Below, one piece after another: positions 7,478 to 16,130 of a DNA stretch of 64,000 nt. The notes below the pieces were generated by a model. It had not been told where the DNA came from and searched no databases. It saw only the letters and a list, made by a program, of their open reading frames with translations. Every line of letters starts with the position of its first letter. The first letter of the stretch is position 1. Source of the DNA: Pimelobacter simplex (lineage in GTDB: Bacteria; Actinomycetota; Actinomycetes; Propionibacteriales; Nocardioidaceae); contig JADCLI010000004.1 in assembly GCA_016803235.1 (NCBI GenBank), forward strand, positions 1-64,000. Reading direction: 5' to 3'. Made by a program: the position numbers and the translations under genes.

Positions 7478-9850
7478 GTGAGCGCCCAGCCAGATCTTGA
7501 CGTCGCCCCGGCCGGGCGACGCGACCCGGAGGCCCTGCTCGACCGGCTGGTCGCGCTGCCCTCCCGGGCGGAGCGGCTGACCCATCGTGAGCAGGTCCCG
7601 GCACGGCCCGCGGCCGTCGCGCAGTGGCCGGCGTGGGCCGACCCGGCGGTGGTCGCGGCGTACTCCGCGCGGGGGGTCGCGCAGCCCTGGCGGCACCAGG
7701 TGGCGGCGGCCGAGGCGGCCCACCGCGGGGAGCACGTCGTGCTGGCGACCGGTACGGCGTCCGGCAAGTCGCTCGCGTACCTCCTGCCCGCGCTCTCCGA
7801 GATCCGCGCCGCCCGCGGTCCGCGGGGACAGCGCGGCGCGTCGGTGCTCTACCTCGCGCCGACCAAGGCGCTGGCCCATGACCAGTGCGCCGCGATCCGC
7901 GACCTCGGGCTCGACGTGCGGGTCGCGACCCACGACGGCGACAGCACCTCCGAGGAGCGGGAGTGGACCCGCGACCACGCCGAGTACGTCCTCTCCAACC
8001 CCGACATGCTGCACCGCTCGCTGCTGCCCGGGCACGAGCGGTGGGCCTCCTTCCTCCGCTCGCTGCGCTACGTCGTGATCGACGAGTGCCACCACTACCG
8101 CGGGGTGTTCGGCGCCCACGTCGCCCAGGTCGTGCGCCGGCTCCGGCGGGTGTGCGCCTTCCACGGCGCCTCCCCCGTCTTCGTGCTCGCCTCGGCGACC
8201 GTCGCCGACCCCGACGTCACGGCACGGCGGATGACCGGGCTCGAGGTGACCGCGGTGACCGAGGACGGCTCCCCGCGCGGCGCGCTCGCGCTGGGGTTGT
8301 GGGAGCCGCCGCTGACGTCGTACCAGGGGGAGCACGGCGCTCCCGTCCGGCGCCCGGCGACCGCCGAGACCGCCGACCTTCTCGCCGACCTCGTGGTCGA
8401 CGACGTCCGCACCCTGGCCTTCGTGCGCTCGAGGCACGGCGTCGAGACCGTCGCTCGCCGGGCGGGCGAGCTGGTGGCGGAGGTCGACCCGTCGCTGGCC
8501 GGTCGAGTCGACTCCTACCGCGGCGGCTACCTGCCCGAGGAGCGCCGCGCCCTCGAGCAGGACCTGCGCAGCGGGCGGCTGCTGGGCATGGCCGCCACCA
8601 ACGCGCTCGAGCTCGGCATCGACGTCAGCGGCCTCGACGCGGTCGTCGTCACCGGCTACCCGGGCACCCGCGCCGCCTTCTGGCAGCAGGTCGGCCGTGC
8701 CGGACGCGACGGCGGCGGCGCGCTCGGGCTCTTCGTGGCCCGCGACGACCCGCTCGACACCTACCTGGTCCACCACCCGGAGGCGCTCCTCGGCCGGCCG
8801 GTCGAGGGGACGGTCTTCGACACCGACAACCCCTACGTCCTCGGGCCGCACCTGTGCGCCGCCGCGCAGGAGCTCCCGGTGACCGTCGGGGATGCCGCGC
8901 TCTTCGGCCCCCGGATGCGGGAGGTCCTCGGCTCGCTGGTCGAGCGCGGCCTGCTCCGCCGCCGCGCCGCCGGCTGGTACTGGACCGACCGCGCCCGCGC
9001 CGCCGACCTCGCCGACATCCGCTCGGCCGGGGGCGCCCAGGTCCAGCTCGTCGAGGCCGGCACCGGCCGCGTGGTCGGCACCGTCGACGGCGGCCGGGCC
9101 CACAGCACCGCGCACGAGGGCGCGGTCTACCTGCACCGGGGCGAGACCTGGCTCGTCGAGTCCCTCGACCTCGAGGAGAGCGTCGCGACCCTGCACCGCG
9201 CCGACGTCGACCACACCACGACCGCCCGCGACGTCACCGACATCGAGATCGTCGAGGAGCGCGAGCACGCCGCGTGGGGACCCTGCCGGCTCTCGTTCGG
9301 CACCGTCGAGGTGACCAGCCGGGTCACGTCGTACCTGCGCCGGCGGACCCGCACCGGCGAGGTGATCGACGAGAGGCCGCTCGACCTCCCCGCCCGGACG
9401 CTCTCGACCGCCGCGGTCTGGTGGACGGTGCCGGACGACGTCGTCGGCCGGCTGCTGGCCGACGCCGGGCTGACGTCCGCGGACCTGCCCGGCGCGGCTC
9501 ACGCCGCCGAGCACTGCTCCATCGGCCTCCTTCCTCTCTTCGCGACCTGCGACCGCTGGGACATCGGCGGCGTCTCCACCGCGCGCCACCCCGACACCGG
9601 CGTGCTCACCGTGTTCGTCCACGACGGCCACCCGGGTGGGGCGGGCTTCGCCGAGCGGGGCTACCGCACCGCCGCGGCCTGGCTGCGGGCCACCCGCGCC
9701 ACCATCGCGGCCTGCGAGTGCTCCTCGGGCTGCCCGTCGTGCATCCAGTCGCCGAAGTGCGGCAACGGCAACGACCCGCTCGACAAGGCGGGTGCGGTCG
9801 CCCTGCTCGACGCGCTGCTCCGCGAGGCGCCTACCGCGCAGGAGCGGTGA
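7478..9850 (+). CDS. DEAD/DEAH-box helicase with C-terminal DUF1998 (MrfA/YprA-like)
   Basis: About 790 residues from GTG 7478. ATG 7436 is an in-frame alternative with a poorly spaced RBS; a GACAAT hexamer 7 nt before 7478 suggests a leaderless start. Superfamily 2 helicase motifs: Walker A TGTASGKS (~91-98), DECHH box near residue 200, motif III LASATVA, and motif VI QVGRAGRDG. The C-terminus (~745-765) has four Cys in CECSSGCPSC...KC, the metal-binding DUF1998 module of MrfA-type helicases, which act in DNA repair in Bacillus. It corresponds by position to Rv3649, on the far side of the Tad locus from ssd and the HAD gene, and is divergent from bldG as in Streptomyces. Confidence 0.9.
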   Translation: MSAQPDLDVAPAGRRDPEALLDRLVALPSRAERLTHREQVPARPAAVAQWPAWADPAVVAAYSARGVAQPWRHQVAAAEAAHRGEHVVLATGTASGKSLAYLLPALSEIRAARGPRGQRGASVLYLAPTKALAHDQCAAIRDLGLDVRVATHDGDSTSEEREWTRDHAEYVLSNPDMLHRSLLPGHERWASFLRSLRYVVIDECHHYRGVFGAHVAQVVRRLRRVCAFHGASPVFVLASATVADPDVTARRMTGLEVTAVTEDGSPRGALALGLWEPPLTSYQGEHGAPVRRPATAETADLLADLVVDDVRTLAFVRSRHGVETVARRAGELVAEVDPSLAGRVDSYRGGYLPEERRALEQDLRSGRLLGMAATNALELGIDVSGLDAVVVTGYPGTRAAFWQQVGRAGRDGGGALGLFVARDDPLDTYLVHHPEALLGRPVEGTVFDTDNPYVLGPHLCAAAQELPVTVGDAALFGPRMREVLGSLVERGLLRRRAAGWYWTDRARAADLADIRSAGGAQVQLVEAGTGRVVGTVDGGRAHSTAHEGAVYLHRGETWLVESLDLEESVATLHRADVDHTTTARDVTDIEIVEEREHAAWGPCRLSFGTVEVTSRVTSYLRRRTRTGEVIDERPLDLPARTLSTAAVWWTVPDDVVGRLLADAGLTSADLPGAAHAAEHCSIGLLPLFATCDRWDIGGVSTARHPDTGVLTVFVHDGHPGGAGFAERGYRTAAAWLRATRATIAACECSSGCPSCIQSPKCGNGNDPLDKAGAVALLDALLREAPTAQER

Positions 9851-9869
9851 CGACGAGTAGCCTGCCGCC

Positions 9870-10178
9870 ATGCTGCTGCTCGGACTGGTCCTCCTGGTCG
9901 TCGGCGTGATCGGGCTGGTGCTCAGCTTCTTCGGCGCCAGCATCGACTACAAGCACCGGTCGGCCGAGATCATGAACTGGGACGTCGCGCCCGGGACGCT
10001 CGTGCTGTGGGGCGCGGCATCGATGCTGCTGATCGTGCTCGGACTGTGGCTGATGAAGGCCGGCGCCAAGCAGGGCTGGAAGCGCCGCAAGGAGCAGAAG
10101 CGACTCACCGAGCTGTCCGACAAGCTGGACCAGGTCGAGCTCGAGCGTCGCCGCAACGAGCTCGCGGACGAGGGCTGA
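9870..10178 (+). CDS. Small two-helix membrane protein with C-terminal coiled coil
   Basis: A 102-residue protein from ATG 9870, 19 nt after the helicase stop and probably co-transcribed with it. Residues 1-22 and ~45-65 are hydrophobic helices (LLLGLVLLVVGVIGLVLSFF; LVLWGAASMLLIVLGLWLM). The C-terminal 40 residues are highly charged (KRRKEQKRLTELSDKLDQVE) and should form a cytoplasmic coiled coil. I do not recognise a named family. Confidence 0.7.
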   Translation: MLLLGLVLLVVGVIGLVLSFFGASIDYKHRSAEIMNWDVAPGTLVLWGAASMLLIVLGLWLMKAGAKQGWKRRKEQKRLTELSDKLDQVELERRRNELADEG

Positions 10179-10180
10179 TC

Positions 10181-10537
10181 TCACTCCGCGCCTGACGCAG
10201 GTCCGGCCCGCGCGGCCGCCATCAGGTCCTGGTCCTGGCCCAGCCACCGGGGACCGCCGACCCGCACCTCGACGAGGACGTCGGCGCCGTCGACCTGGCA
10301 CGTCGCCAGCACGGCGCCGTTGGCCTGGGCGACCCCCGCGGCGGCCGCGCACGGATCGCGTCCGGAGTGACCGACGGCGACGGCGCCCGCGAGCGCGGCC
10401 AGGTCGGCAGCGGCCTGGGCCCGCCGGTGGGCGACCACGATCGCGCCCACGACGCCGGTCGCGGCGCCGACGAGCAGCAGGACGCCCGCCAGCGTCACGG
10501 CCAGCACGGTGGCCGCACCGCGCTCGCTCCTGCTCAC
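10181..10537 (-). CDS. TadE-like pseudopilin/helicase-associated secretion protein (Rv3654c type)
   Basis: 118 residues from GTG 10537. It begins VSRSERGAATVLAVTLAG, a short basic leader ending in Gly followed by a hydrophobic helix, as in TadE/TadG-like minor pilins. The middle (AHRRAQAAADLAALAGA) matches the actinobacterial 'Rv3654c family TadE-like protein'. Its GTG overlaps the TGA of the upstream tadE by 4 nt, so translation is coupled. It is the last gene of the Tad operon, converging on the small membrane protein with only 2 nt between stops. Confidence 0.8.
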   Translation of the reverse strand: MSRSERGAATVLAVTLAGVLLLVGAATGVVGAIVVAHRRAQAAADLAALAGAVAVGHSGRDPCAAAAGVAQANGAVLATCQVDGADVLVEVRVGGPRWLGQDQDLMAAARAGPASGAE

Positions 10538-10947
10538 GGAGCGCCCCCGGCCGGTCCCTCGGCGATCGCGACCGCCTCCGCCCGGACGCTCGCGCCGGGG
10601 ATCGCGCCGAACAGGCCGCCGGGACCGCTGACCCGGCCGCGCGCCCGGACGACGACCCGGTCGCCCGACCGCACGACCGTGAGCCGGACCCCGTCGGGTG
10701 CCACCTGCTCCCCCAGCGCCACCGCCGCGCCGGGGTCGTCGCCGCGGGCGAGGGCGCGAGCGGCCTCCCGGGCCGCGTCGACCGTCCGGACCTGGGCGAC
10801 GGCGACCGCGAGGAGCCACACGAGTCCGGCCGTCACGGCGAGCAGGATCGGCAGGGCGAGGGCGAGCTCGGCGGTCACGGCTCCCCGCTCACCGCCCCGG
10901 CACCGCCGGACGCGGGCCTCAGCCGAGCCCGAGCAGGCTGAGGACAT
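10534..10947 (-). CDS. tadE: TadE-family pilus assembly protein
   Basis: 137 residues from ATG 10947, which overlaps the pilin gene by 29 nt. The protein has a basic leader ending RGAVTAELALALPILLAVTAGLVWLLAVAVAQVRTVDAAREAARALARGD. This is the TadE pattern: a Gly-ending leader, a Glu five residues into the hydrophobic segment, and then the conserved 'DAAREAAR' helix. The protein is predicted to be cleaved by a prepilin peptidase and to sit in the inner membrane as a minor pilin. The C-terminal ~70 residues form a small beta-rich extracellular part. A shorter start at the GTG of VTAEL is possible but would remove the leader. Confidence 0.8.
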   Translation of the reverse strand: MSSACSGSAEARVRRCRGGERGAVTAELALALPILLAVTAGLVWLLAVAVAQVRTVDAAREAARALARGDDPGAAVALGEQVAPDGVRLTVVRSGDRVVVRARGRVSGPGGLFGAIPGASVRAEAVAIAEGPAGGAP

Positions 10948-11098
10948 GGTCGAACAGCGTCTTGATCAGCTTGTTGCCGAAGCCTCCGCTGAGCAGCTTG
11001 TAGAGCAGGCCCGCGAAGCCGGCGCCGGCCGCCGTCGCGACGGCGTACTCGGCGGTGGTGACGCCTCGCTGCGAGGCGCCGGAGGTGCGTCGTGCCAA
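10919..11098 (-). CDS. Flp-type pilin precursor (DUF4244)
   Basis: A 59-residue protein. The start is TTG 11098, chosen because AAGGGGAG lies 4 nt upstream and no ATG/GTG fits. The product begins LARRTSGASQ and contains RGVTTAEYAVATAAGAGFAG, then a hydrophobic helix ending KLLSGGFGNKLIKTLF. G-V-T-T-A-E-Y is the DUF4244 form of the Flp prepilin processing site: cleavage after the Gly, with Glu at position 5. It should be the major structural pilin of the Tad pilus. It lies between tadC and tadE, exactly where actinobacterial Tad loci keep their pilin. Confidence 0.85.
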   Translation of the reverse strand: MARRTSGASQRGVTTAEYAVATAAGAGFAGLLYKLLSGGFGNKLIKTLFDHVLSLLGLG

Positions 11099-11267
11099 GG
11101 TTCTCCCCTTTCGTCAGCAGCCGCCCGGTGCGGCCGTAGGGACGAGCGTGGGGGTGGGGGCCGATTCCGGCCCGGGAGCGCGGAGCCTCCTGTGGAGGGG
11201 GCCGTACGGATCGGGGGCTGGGGACGGCGAGCGGCGTGCGGTGGTGCGGATGAGGCTCGTGATCGCC

Positions 11268-11990
11268 TCAGTCCACGATGCTCCCGGCCAGCGACACCGC
11301 CAGGGGGACGATGCCCAGCAGGAGGAAGGAGGGCAGCAGGCACACCCCCAGCGGTACGGCGGCCCGGACCCCGACCGCGCGCGCCTGGTCCTCCGCCGCG
11401 GCCCGGGACCGGGCACCCAGCTCGTCGGCGAGTCCCTCGACAGCGGCGACCACCGGCGCCCCGGTCCGGTGGGCACGCGCGAGCGCCCGTCCGAGCGGGG
11501 CGAGCTCGGGATCGTCGGCCAGCCGTCCCCACACGGCGACGGCGTCGCCGCCGAGCCGCAGCCGCACCGCCACGGCCGCGAGGCGCTCGGAGGCGGCCCC
11601 GGGCAGGGCCCGGCAGACCAGCTCGATCGCCTCGACGGGAGCCTGGCCCGAGCGCAGCGCCGCGGCGAGGAGGGTGATGACGTGCGGCAGGTCGCGGCGT
11701 ACCTCCTCGCGCCGCTGCCGCACCGCCCGCGGCTCGAGGCGGGCAGCGCTCGTCCCGACGACGACACCGACGACGACGCCCGCGGGCACCGCGAGTGGTC
11801 CGCCGAGGACTACCGCCGCCCCGCCGCCCGCGAGCAGCGCCCACACGACCCGGCCGCGCCGCAGCAGCCCGTCGCCGCCGGCTTCGACAGCGCGAGCAGG
11901 AGGCTCGGCGACGCCGACCGGACGGGCCGCGCCCGGGCCGAGCAGCAGTCCCAGCCCCACGAGCAGCCCGACGAGGACCGCCTCAGCCAT
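11268..11990 (-). CDS. tadC: Type II secretion F-domain protein TadC
   Basis: 240 residues from ATG 11990, overlapping the tadB stop by 8 nt. An N-terminal helix and two mid-protein helices precede the T2SSF domain (RRDLPHVITLLAAALRSGQAPVEAI ... GRALARAHRTGAPV ... ADELGARSRAAAEDQARAVGVRAAVPLG), and a final hydrophobic helix ends the protein (LLPSFLLLGIVPLAVSLAG). TadC with TadB forms the inner-membrane platform for the pilus ATPase. The 169 bp between its stop and the pilin start contains no gene. Confidence 0.85.
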   Translation of the reverse strand: MAEAVLVGLLVGLGLLLGPGAARPVGVAEPPARAVEAGGDGLLRRGRVVWALLAGGGAAVVLGGPLAVPAGVVVGVVVGTSAARLEPRAVRQRREEVRRDLPHVITLLAAALRSGQAPVEAIELVCRALPGAASERLAAVAVRLRLGGDAVAVWGRLADDPELAPLGRALARAHRTGAPVVAAVEGLADELGARSRAAAEDQARAVGVRAAVPLGVCLLPSFLLLGIVPLAVSLAGSIVD

Positions 11991-12774
11991 GGCGCTCGAC
12001 GTCCCGGGCGAGGGCCTCGATCCAGGTGAGGCCGGCGTACCCGCAGGCCAGGCCGCCTGCGAGGCAGGCCAGGCCGGCCGGCTGGGCGAGCAGGAACCGG
12101 AGCGGGTCGGCGCCAGCGCCGGATCCCATCAGCAGGGCGAGCAGCGGCAGGGCGGCGAGGAGCCGCGCGGTCGCCCGCGCGGACGCGAGCTCGCCGCCGA
12201 CCACCCGGCGGGTGCGCTCGGCCGCCCTCAGGTCGGCCGCCACCCGGCCGAGGGTGTCGGCGAGGCCATGCCCGGTGCGATGGGCGACCTGCCACGCTCC
12301 GGCGACCACGCGCAACGACTCCCCGCCCGGCGTGGCGGCGAGGGTACGGAGGGCCGCGACCACGTCGCCGCCGGTCGAGGCCGCCCGGACCGCCGGCCCG
12401 ACGAGCGGCCACTCCAGCGCGGCCCGGTCGAGTGCGCCCGCCGGTGTCTGTCCGGCCGCGAGCTCGGCGCGCAGTGCGTCGCACAGGTCGACCACGCGAC
12501 GACGCACCTGCGTCGCGGCCCGGTCGCGGTGGCGGGCGGCCAGGCTCCGCACGACGCCCGCCCCGACGGCCAGCCCCAGGAGGGGCAGCACCAGTCCCGG
12601 GGTCGAGCCGCCGCCGAGCACGGCCACCGACGCAGCCGCCGCCCCCACCGCGAGCACCGGCCAGCGGCGACCACCCCCGGGCCCGGCGTCGCCGCGGGGA
12701 AGCCGGGCCGGCGCGGGCACCGCGAGCAGCAGGACTCCCGCGAGGACCGCCGCGACCACGAGCGCGTCCATCAC
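11983..12774 (-). CDS. tadB: Type II secretion F-domain protein TadB
   Basis: 263 residues. Its ATG overlaps the tadA stop (ATGA) and its own stop overlaps the tadC start. Three or four hydrophobic segments flank a T2SSF domain (VVDLCDALRAELAAGQTPAGALDRAA ... AGAWQVAHRTGHGLADTLGRVAADL). The 'GxxL...G' repeats characteristic of F-domain platform proteins are present. It works with TadC as the cytoplasmic-membrane scaffold that the TadA ATPase drives. Confidence 0.85.
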   Translation of the reverse strand: MMDALVVAAVLAGVLLLAVPAPARLPRGDAGPGGGRRWPVLAVGAAAASVAVLGGGSTPGLVLPLLGLAVGAGVVRSLAARHRDRAATQVRRRVVDLCDALRAELAAGQTPAGALDRAALEWPLVGPAVRAASTGGDVVAALRTLAATPGGESLRVVAGAWQVAHRTGHGLADTLGRVAADLRAAERTRRVVGGELASARATARLLAALPLLALLMGSGAGADPLRFLLAQPAGLACLAGGLACGYAGLTWIEALARDVERHG

Positions 12775-13988
12775 GACCTCCCGTCGAGGAGCTCGAGGAG
12801 CCGGTGGGAGCCGGGGCCCGTGATCGGCGTGCCGGCGTCGTCGAAGGCGACGGCGACCTCGGTGCGGGCCAGGCCGTCCGACCCGCGCCCGACGACGGCG
12901 ACCTCGCCGAGCCGCCGGCGGCCGGAGCGCCGGTCGCGGCGGACGTGGAGGACCGCGTCGAGGCCCGCGACGAGCTGGCTGTGGGCGGCGTCGCGGGCCA
13001 GGCCGGCGCCGAGGGCGAGGGCCTCGATGCGCGCGGGCACGTCGGCCGCGGAGTTGGCGTGCAGCGTGCCGCAGCCGCCTTCGTGGCCGGTGTTCATCGC
13101 GGCGAGCAGGTCGACGACGGCAGCGTCACGCACCTCGCCGACGACCAGCCGGTCGGGACGCATCCGCAGCGCCTGCCGGACCAGGTCGCGCAGCGCGACC
13201 GCACCGGCACCCTCCAGGTTGGCGGGCCGCGCCTCGAGCCCGACGACCTGGGGATGGTCGGGCCGCAGCTCGGCGGCGTCCTCGACGACGACGATCCGCT
13301 CCGCCGGGTCGACGTCCCCGAGCAGCGCGGACAGGAGCGTGGTCTTGCCGCCACCGGTGCCGCCGGTCACCAGGAACGCCAACCGGGCCTCGACGACGCG
13401 GCGGACCAGCTCCAGCCCGGCGTCGGTCAGCGCGCCGGCCTCCCTCAGCTCGGCCAGGCTGAACCCGCCACGGCGGGGGATCCGCAGCGAGATGGCGGTG
13501 CCGGGCTGGGCGAGGGGCGCGAGGAGGGCGTGGCAGCGGGTGCCGTCGGGCAGGCGTACGTCGGCCCAGGGCGCAGCGTCGTCGAGCCGCCGGCCACCGC
13601 TCGCGACCAGCCGCTGTGCCAACCTGCGACAGGACTCCTCGCTGGGCAGGGCGACGTCGGTCTCCTCCACCCCGTCGCCGCGGTCGATCCGGACCGGCCC
13701 GGGGCCGTTGACGAGGACGTCGGTGACGCCGGGCAGGGCGAGCAGCGGCTCGAGCGGGCCGGCACCGATCACGTCGCGGCGCAGCGCCTCGTAGACCGCG
13801 AGCACCGTCGCGTCCCCGACCGGGCGCCCGGTGGCGCGCAGGGCGTCGGCCACCCGGTGCGGGCTGATGTCGCCAGGCGTGCGGGCCAGGACGGCACGGA
13901 CCTCCTCGACGAGTCCCGCGATCCCGGCGCCGCCCGAGCCGCCCGGGCCGCCCGAACCGCCCGAGCCGCCCGGGCCGTCGGGGATCAC
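12771..13988 (-). CDS. tadA: TadA/CpaF pilus assembly ATPase
   Basis: 405 residues from GTG 13988, overlapping the ssd stop by 4 nt. The N-terminus is a Gly-rich stretch (GGSGGSGGPGG) of odd composition. Then comes the CpaF N-terminal helical domain and the RecA-like secretion ATPase core: Walker A GGTGGGKTT near residue 200, Asp box VVVEDAAELR, His box GCGTLHANS, and the RPDRLVVGEVRDA Walker B region. These are diagnostic of the TadA/VirB11 family. It powers polymerisation, and in some species retraction, of the Flp pilus. Confidence 0.93.
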   Translation of the reverse strand: MIPDGPGGSGGSGGPGGSGGAGIAGLVEEVRAVLARTPGDISPHRVADALRATGRPVGDATVLAVYEALRRDVIGAGPLEPLLALPGVTDVLVNGPGPVRIDRGDGVEETDVALPSEESCRRLAQRLVASGGRRLDDAAPWADVRLPDGTRCHALLAPLAQPGTAISLRIPRRGGFSLAELREAGALTDAGLELVRRVVEARLAFLVTGGTGGGKTTLLSALLGDVDPAERIVVVEDAAELRPDHPQVVGLEARPANLEGAGAVALRDLVRQALRMRPDRLVVGEVRDAAVVDLLAAMNTGHEGGCGTLHANSAADVPARIEALALGAGLARDAAHSQLVAGLDAVLHVRRDRRSGRRRLGEVAVVGRGSDGLARTEVAVAFDDAGTPITGPGSHRLLELLDGRS

Positions 13989-15076
13989 GCCGCGACCTCG
14001 GCGGCCCGGAGGTCGAGCACCCGCGCCGCGGCGCGCGCGAGCGGCCCCCGCATCGTGCGCAGCGGCCCGAAGCCCAGGTCGACCGCCTCCGCAAGGGCGC
14101 GCTGGTCGCGCATCTGGGCGCGCACCGGGAGGCCGACCGCCCGAGCGACCTCGTCCGCCGTGAACGCGTCGCCCCGCAGCACGACGCCGGGCGCGGCGTG
14201 GTCGGCGAACCGGGCCCGCATCCGGGCGGCGCCCGCCACCCCGACGACGCTCCCGAGCGTCACCACGAGCAGCTCGTCGCAGCGCGCGGCGACCTCGTCG
14301 ACCAGCGGGTCGGGCGAGCGGGGGAGGTCGACGACGACCACTCGATGCCCGCGGCGGGCGGCCGAAAGGGCCTCCCGCACGGCGAACGCCTGGAGGCTCT
14401 GGGCGCGGCCGTCGACGTACCACGACAGCACGCCCAGGCGCTCGCGCCGCGGCAGCGCCTCGCGCAACGAGCGCGCCGAGAGCCGGCCCGTGGTCTGGCA
14501 CAGCGCGTCCCAGCGGAATCCCTCGCAGCGCTCGAGGCCGAGCATGCGGTCCAGGCCGGGCCCCTGCGGGTCGCAGTCGATGACCACGGCATCACCGGTC
14601 CGGGCGGCCCACTGGCCCAGGGCACAGGCGAAGGTGGTCGCCCCGGCGCCTCCCGTGCCGCCGATCACCCCGATCACCCGGGCGCGGTCGGTCTGGTGCT
14701 CGGTGAGGTCGGCGAGCAGCTCGACCAGCCAGCCGGCGCAGGTGGGCAGCTCGAGGACGTTCTCGGCACCGAGATCCAGGGTCGTGCGGAACAGCCGGTC
14801 GGGCGGGCGCGGGCCGCTGACGACGTAGCTGCGGGCACGGGGCTCGGGGGCGGCCTGGACCATCGCCGCGGCGAGGTCGGCGCCGACGAGGACGACCGGC
14901 GCACGGCTCCACGTGACCAGGGCGGTCAGCGGGTCGCGCGCGATCGTCGGGGCGACGTCGGCCGCGGCGGCGAGCGGCAGCAGCTCGGCCAGCAGGTCGT
15001 CATCGTTGGTCACCACCAGGGCAGGCACGTCCGCTGAGGGGGCGGGCGGGGACGGGAAGGGTCGGTTGCGTGTCAT
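13985..15076 (-). CDS. ssd: Septum-site-determining protein Ssd / CpaE-like ATPase
   Basis: 363 residues from ATG 15076; an in-frame ATG at 15109 is possible and neither has a strong RBS. An N-terminal receiver-like region (~1-115) precedes a ParA/MinD-type domain with the deviant Walker A GGTGGAGATT near residue 130, VVIDCDPQGPG, and VVVDLPRSPDPL. The family (Rv3660c, CpaE) localises the Tad machinery and affects septum placement. It is first in the operon ssd-tadA-tadB-tadC-pilin-tadE-tadE-like. Confidence 0.88.
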   Translation of the reverse strand: MTRNRPFPSPPAPSADVPALVVTNDDDLLAELLPLAAAADVAPTIARDPLTALVTWSRAPVVLVGADLAAAMVQAAPEPRARSYVVSGPRPPDRLFRTTLDLGAENVLELPTCAGWLVELLADLTEHQTDRARVIGVIGGTGGAGATTFACALGQWAARTGDAVVIDCDPQGPGLDRMLGLERCEGFRWDALCQTTGRLSARSLREALPRRERLGVLSWYVDGRAQSLQAFAVREALSAARRGHRVVVVDLPRSPDPLVDEVAARCDELLVVTLGSVVGVAGAARMRARFADHAAPGVVLRGDAFTADEVARAVGLPVRAQMRDQRALAEAVDLGFGPLRTMRGPLARAAARVLDLRAAEVAA

Positions 15077-15218
15077 GACGAGGTTGTCGCCGACGTCCGA
15101 CACGACCATGCGGGCCCCGGACCCGGCTGTGGAGGACGCCCTCGAGGGCGCGGCTTGTGGATGCCGAGCGGCGCCGTCTGCAACCTGCGGGGCGAACGCG
15201 ATCCCTAGGATGGGGCGC

Positions 15219-16028
15219 ATGGCCTTCGCGGGTACGCCGCCCACCGCCGCGTTCTTCGACCTCGACAAGACGATCATCGCCAAGTCGAGCGTGCTGGCCT
15301 TCAGCAAGCCCTTCCAGGCCGGCGGACTCATCTCACGCCGCGCCGTGCTGCGCTCGGCGTACGCCCAGTTCGTCTTCATGGTCGGCGGTGCGGACCACGA
15401 CCAGGTCGAGAAGATGCGGCAGTTCATGTCGCAGCTGACCGCCGGCTGGGACGTCGCGACCGTCCGCGAGATCGTGGCGGACACCCTGCACAACGTCGTC
15501 GACCCACTCGTGTACGACGAGGCCGTCCGCCTCATCGACGAGCACCACGCCGCGGGCCGGGACGTCGTCATCGTCTCGACGTCCGGCAGCGAGGTGGTCG
15601 AGCCGATCGGCGCCCTGCTCAACGCGGACCGGGTGGTGGCGACCCGGCTCAAGGTCGAGGACGGGCGCTACACCGGGGAGATCGACTACTACGCCTACGC
15701 CGAGGAGAAGGCGAACGCGATCCGCGAGCTCGCCGAGAGCGTCGGGTACGACCTGTCGAACAGCTACGGCTACTCGGACTCCGTGACCGACGTCCCCATG
15801 CTGGAGGCGGTCGGGCACCCGCACGCCGTCAATCCGGACAAGGAGCTGCGCAGGATCGCGGCCTCCCGGGGCTGGCCGGTGCTGGTGTTCACCCGGCCGG
15901 TCGCACTGCAGTCGCGGCTGCACCTGCCGCCGCCGAAGCCGACGCTCGCGGCGCTCGCCGTCGGTGGTGTGGTCGCGGTCGGTGCGGCGGTGTGGATCGG
16001 CGCCCGGCGCCGCGGGCTCAGCGGTTGA
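15219..16028 (+). CDS. HAD-IB family phosphatase (SerB-like, Rv3661 type)
   Basis: 269 residues from ATG 15219; an ATG at 15210 just after TAGGAT is an alternative, possibly leaderless. HAD motif I is AFFDLDKTIIA (D-x-D-x-T variant with Lys before Thr, as in this subfamily), motif II is the Ser/Thr in IVSTSGSE, and motif III/IV are EEKANAIREL and YGYSDSVTDVPML. A C-terminal membrane helix (ALAVGGVVAVGAAVWIGA) anchors it. The substrate is unknown; Streptomyces homologues have been linked to differentiation. It diverges from ssd, a pairing conserved in Mycobacterium (Rv3660c/Rv3661). Confidence 0.85.
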   Translation: MAFAGTPPTAAFFDLDKTIIAKSSVLAFSKPFQAGGLISRRAVLRSAYAQFVFMVGGADHDQVEKMRQFMSQLTAGWDVATVREIVADTLHNVVDPLVYDEAVRLIDEHHAAGRDVVIVSTSGSEVVEPIGALLNADRVVATRLKVEDGRYTGEIDYYAYAEEKANAIRELAESVGYDLSNSYGYSDSVTDVPMLEAVGHPHAVNPDKELRRIAASRGWPVLVFTRPVALQSRLHLPPPKPTLAALAVGGVVAVGAAVWIGARRRGLSG

Positions 16029-16130
16029 ACGCCAGCCGGGGCGGGGTCCGCTCCCAACCGGCCAGCGTTCCCTCTCCCCCGGGAAAAGACAACCCTTGAA
16101 GGTGGCTGCGCAGCGGCGTACAAAGGACAC

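Noticed and set aside
15077..15218. A 6C-type small RNA between ssd and the HAD gene, where M. tuberculosis has one
   Set aside because: I looked for the two C-rich hairpin loops in this stretch and found no run of six C and no convincing pair of stems.
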